From positions 1,302,001 to 1,366,000 of the forward strand of contig OX463829.1 of assembly GCA_949825045.1 (NCBI GenBank): a DNA stretch of 64,000 nt, read 5' to 3'. The notes beneath the pieces are model-generated. The model ran no database searches and was not told where the DNA came from. It saw only the letters and a list, made by a program, of their open reading frames with translations. The translations under genes and the position numbers were made by a program. This DNA is from Argyresthia goedartella. Lineage: Eukaryota; Arthropoda; Insecta; Lepidoptera; Argyresthiidae. Shown in pieces: positions 62,733 to 64,000 of the stretch (the stretch's first letter is position 1; every line of letters begins with the position of its first letter).

Positions 62733-63800
62733 ATGTCTGACGTCAAATCCGAATCTGAAGATTCCAAATTAAAATCGGAACTTCCAGAAGGTCACGAATC
62801 AATCAGTTCAGAATCAGACGCTTCTCATACTTCCTCTGACTCTCATTTTGGATCTAGTGTCGACTTATCTGCTATTCTTCCAACCAACATGCCACCAAAA
62901 GTCGATAAAAATGCTGAAATCTCCCTGTCAGTATTGACTAAATTTATAAAACCATACAATGGTGATAAAGAATCCCTTCCAGCATTCCTAACTAACTGCG
63001 ATAATGCTATTTCGTTGGCAAATGCGGACCAGATCAATGTCTTGTGTAAATATGTAATATCCCAACTGGAAGGCAAGGCGCAGGTTGCCTGCAGCCTCAA
63101 AAACTTCGATTCATGGGACGGAATAAAAAATTTCCTTCGAGCAACATTTGGAGAAAAGAAACATGCCACACATTTACTTGTTGATTTTCAAAATTGTAAA
63201 CAGTTGCCATCTGAAGATGTGACTCAATATTCGATAAGATTAGAATCGATCTTGACACGCATGCAATCTGATATTTATTATAATTGCAAACAGCCAAACG
63301 AACTCGTAGGGCGAATAGCTGCCATGGAGGACCTTGCCCTCAACACATTTTTGTTGGGCCTAAACTCCTCAATCTCCAACATAGTGCGTTGCCGTAACCC
63401 ACCTAAACTAAATGACGCTATACAATGCGCAGTTGAAGAGGAAAAATTATATAACCTCACCAAATCGTCGTCTTCGTCGTTCTACCGAGCAAAACAATGC
63501 TCGTTGTGTCACAAGAAAGGGCACACTTCTTCTGAGTGCTTTAGGAACAAGCCTCAAAATCAAACTCAAACCCAACGATCATACGCCGTCAATTCAAGAC
63601 CTGCTTTTGATTCTCTCCAAGGTCCTAAACAGTGTAGATACTGCAAAAAACAGGGTCACACCATTGACGAGTGTTATAAATTAAAATATAAGAATTCCCA
63701 AACTTCCCAAGGTCAAGATCCCTCACAAGGTACTTCGGCACAGGCCCATGTGCATAATGTCTATGATGAACCTTCTGATGATGCTTTAAACCAAGAATGA
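62733..63800 (+). CDS. gag: gypsy-3 Gag with two zinc knuckles
   Basis: 355 codons from ATG in a stop-free frame. Acidic Ser-rich N-terminus (about 1-50), then a capsid region: LTKFIKPYNGDKESLPAFLTN, ISQLEGKAQVAC, WDGIKNFLRATFGEKK, QLPSEDVTQYSIRLESILTRM, LNTFLLGLNSSISNIVRCRNP. Two CCHC knuckles C-x2-C-x4-H-x4-C: CSLCHKKGHTSSEC (about 257-270) and CRYCKKQGHTIDEC (about 300-313). The stop TGA (63798-63800) overlaps an ATG (63797-63799) of the next frame. Gag forms the particle and binds RNA. No damage seen. Confidence 0.88.
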   Translation: MSDVKSESEDSKLKSELPEGHESISSESDASHTSSDSHFGSSVDLSAILPTNMPPKVDKNAEISLSVLTKFIKPYNGDKESLPAFLTNCDNAISLANADQINVLCKYVISQLEGKAQVACSLKNFDSWDGIKNFLRATFGEKKHATHLLVDFQNCKQLPSEDVTQYSIRLESILTRMQSDIYYNCKQPNELVGRIAAMEDLALNTFLLGLNSSISNIVRCRNPPKLNDAIQCAVEEEKLYNLTKSSSSSFYRAKQCSLCHKKGHTSSECFRNKPQNQTQTQRSYAVNSRPAFDSLQGPKQCRYCKKQGHTIDECYKLKYKNSQTSQGQDPSQGTSAQAHVHNVYDEPSDDALNQE

Positions 63801-64000
63801 TTTCGGTTGTGTGCCTGCCGAAATCGCTTAATCAAAACGGCACAAATAACAAACCCTTTGAGGTCATCTCTCAATTATCATACGCCGATGTATTAAAGAA
63901 ATCCCGGACTACAGTTCCGAGGTCATCTCAGGTTACCCTGAGTTCTACTCTGCCTAAACACCAGAGTTCTACGATTAAATCCCGGAATATAGTTCCGAGG
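63797..64000 (+). CDS. pol: gypsy-3 Pol start (partial), overlapping gag by ATGA
   Basis: 68 codons, open to the window end, in the -1 frame relative to gag. No domain visible yet; the short duplicated phrase AAATCCCGGA-CTACAGTTCCGAGG occurs at 63898 and again near 63978. Could be expressed by frameshift or reinitiation at ATGA. Assignment as pol is from position only. Confidence 0.5.
   Translation, partial: MISVVCLPKSLNQNGTNNKPFEVISQLSYADVLKKSRTTVPRSSQVTLSSTLPKHQSSTIKSRNIVPR

Larger units (their letters stand above)
61808..64000 (+). mobile_element. Ty3/gypsy element 'gypsy-3', left part, runs off the window
   Basis: 5' LTR, primer binding site, leader, gag and the start of pol. Inserted into BEL-2 gag, making it younger than BEL-2. 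The rest lies right of 64000. Confidence 0.85.

Overview
The window is nuclear DNA of an insect, most likely a moth or butterfly (the order is inferred from the transposon mix and cannot be proved here). The only clear host gene is eIF3f, a core subunit of translation initiation factor 3. Its last four coding exons lie on the plus strand at 15676-15899, 32876-33001, 34482-34634 and 35436-35510. All four are GC-rich, with GT-AG junctions and matching codon phase. Almost everything else is transposable elements, many nested in one another; about 17 kb of them fill a single eIF3f intron.

Layout. 711-10172: a decayed hAT-like transposase gene, split by a non-LTR retrotransposon (992-8529, target duplication TGAATC), which is itself split by a BEL/Pao LTR element (1330-6427, apparently identical 501-bp LTRs, 5-bp duplication AAAAT). 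10851-15210: a complete 4.36-kb DNA transposon with 34-bp terminal inverted repeats, a TATT duplication, subterminal repeats and a DUF7869-type (Sola-like) transposase gene broken by one stop codon. 15676: eIF3f exon, then an intron holding a decayed transposase-like gene (about 17.05-18.95 kb), an RNase H-bearing LINE with a tRNA-derived SINE in it (19.0-20.6 kb), LINE 3' ends, a gag scrap, LINE A (minus, 21.7-27.6 kb) with LINE B nested in it (24268-27196, ATTTAAT duplication), and a 5'-truncated Ty3/gypsy element (27.6-32.1 kb) whose LTR carries a perfect heat-shock element. 32876-35510: last three eIF3f exons, followed by a 56-bp minisatellite.

Beyond the gene: a Crypton-like tyrosine-recombinase gene (36403-37581, minus) next to a 215-bp fold-back; a broken Copia element on minus (about 39.0-41.8 kb) whose two LTR copies carry one 62-bp block in opposite orientations; a decayed Copia on plus (43.2-46.8 kb); a complete but inactivated Ty3/gypsy element on minus (46971-53341, GTAC duplication); a 55-bp tandem repeat downstream of a TATA box (54.6-55.0 kb); an OTU-DUF6570 Helitron-type gene start (55.3-56.75 kb) cut by a second BEL/Pao element (minus, 56751-61807) with an intact 1.29-kilocodon pol; and a Ty3/gypsy element that interrupts that BEL gag (LTR from 61808) and runs off the right end.

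Most elements are dead (frameshifts, stops, lost catalytic residues). The exceptions in structure are BEL-1 (recent, deleted, non-autonomous), BEL-2 pol, the LINE around BEL-1, the Sola-like element (one mutation from an open frame) and the gypsy gag at the right edge. Recurrent perfect inverted repeats with 3-5-nt loops, at least two inside transposon coding sequence, suggest a local history of template-switch (fold-back) mutation.
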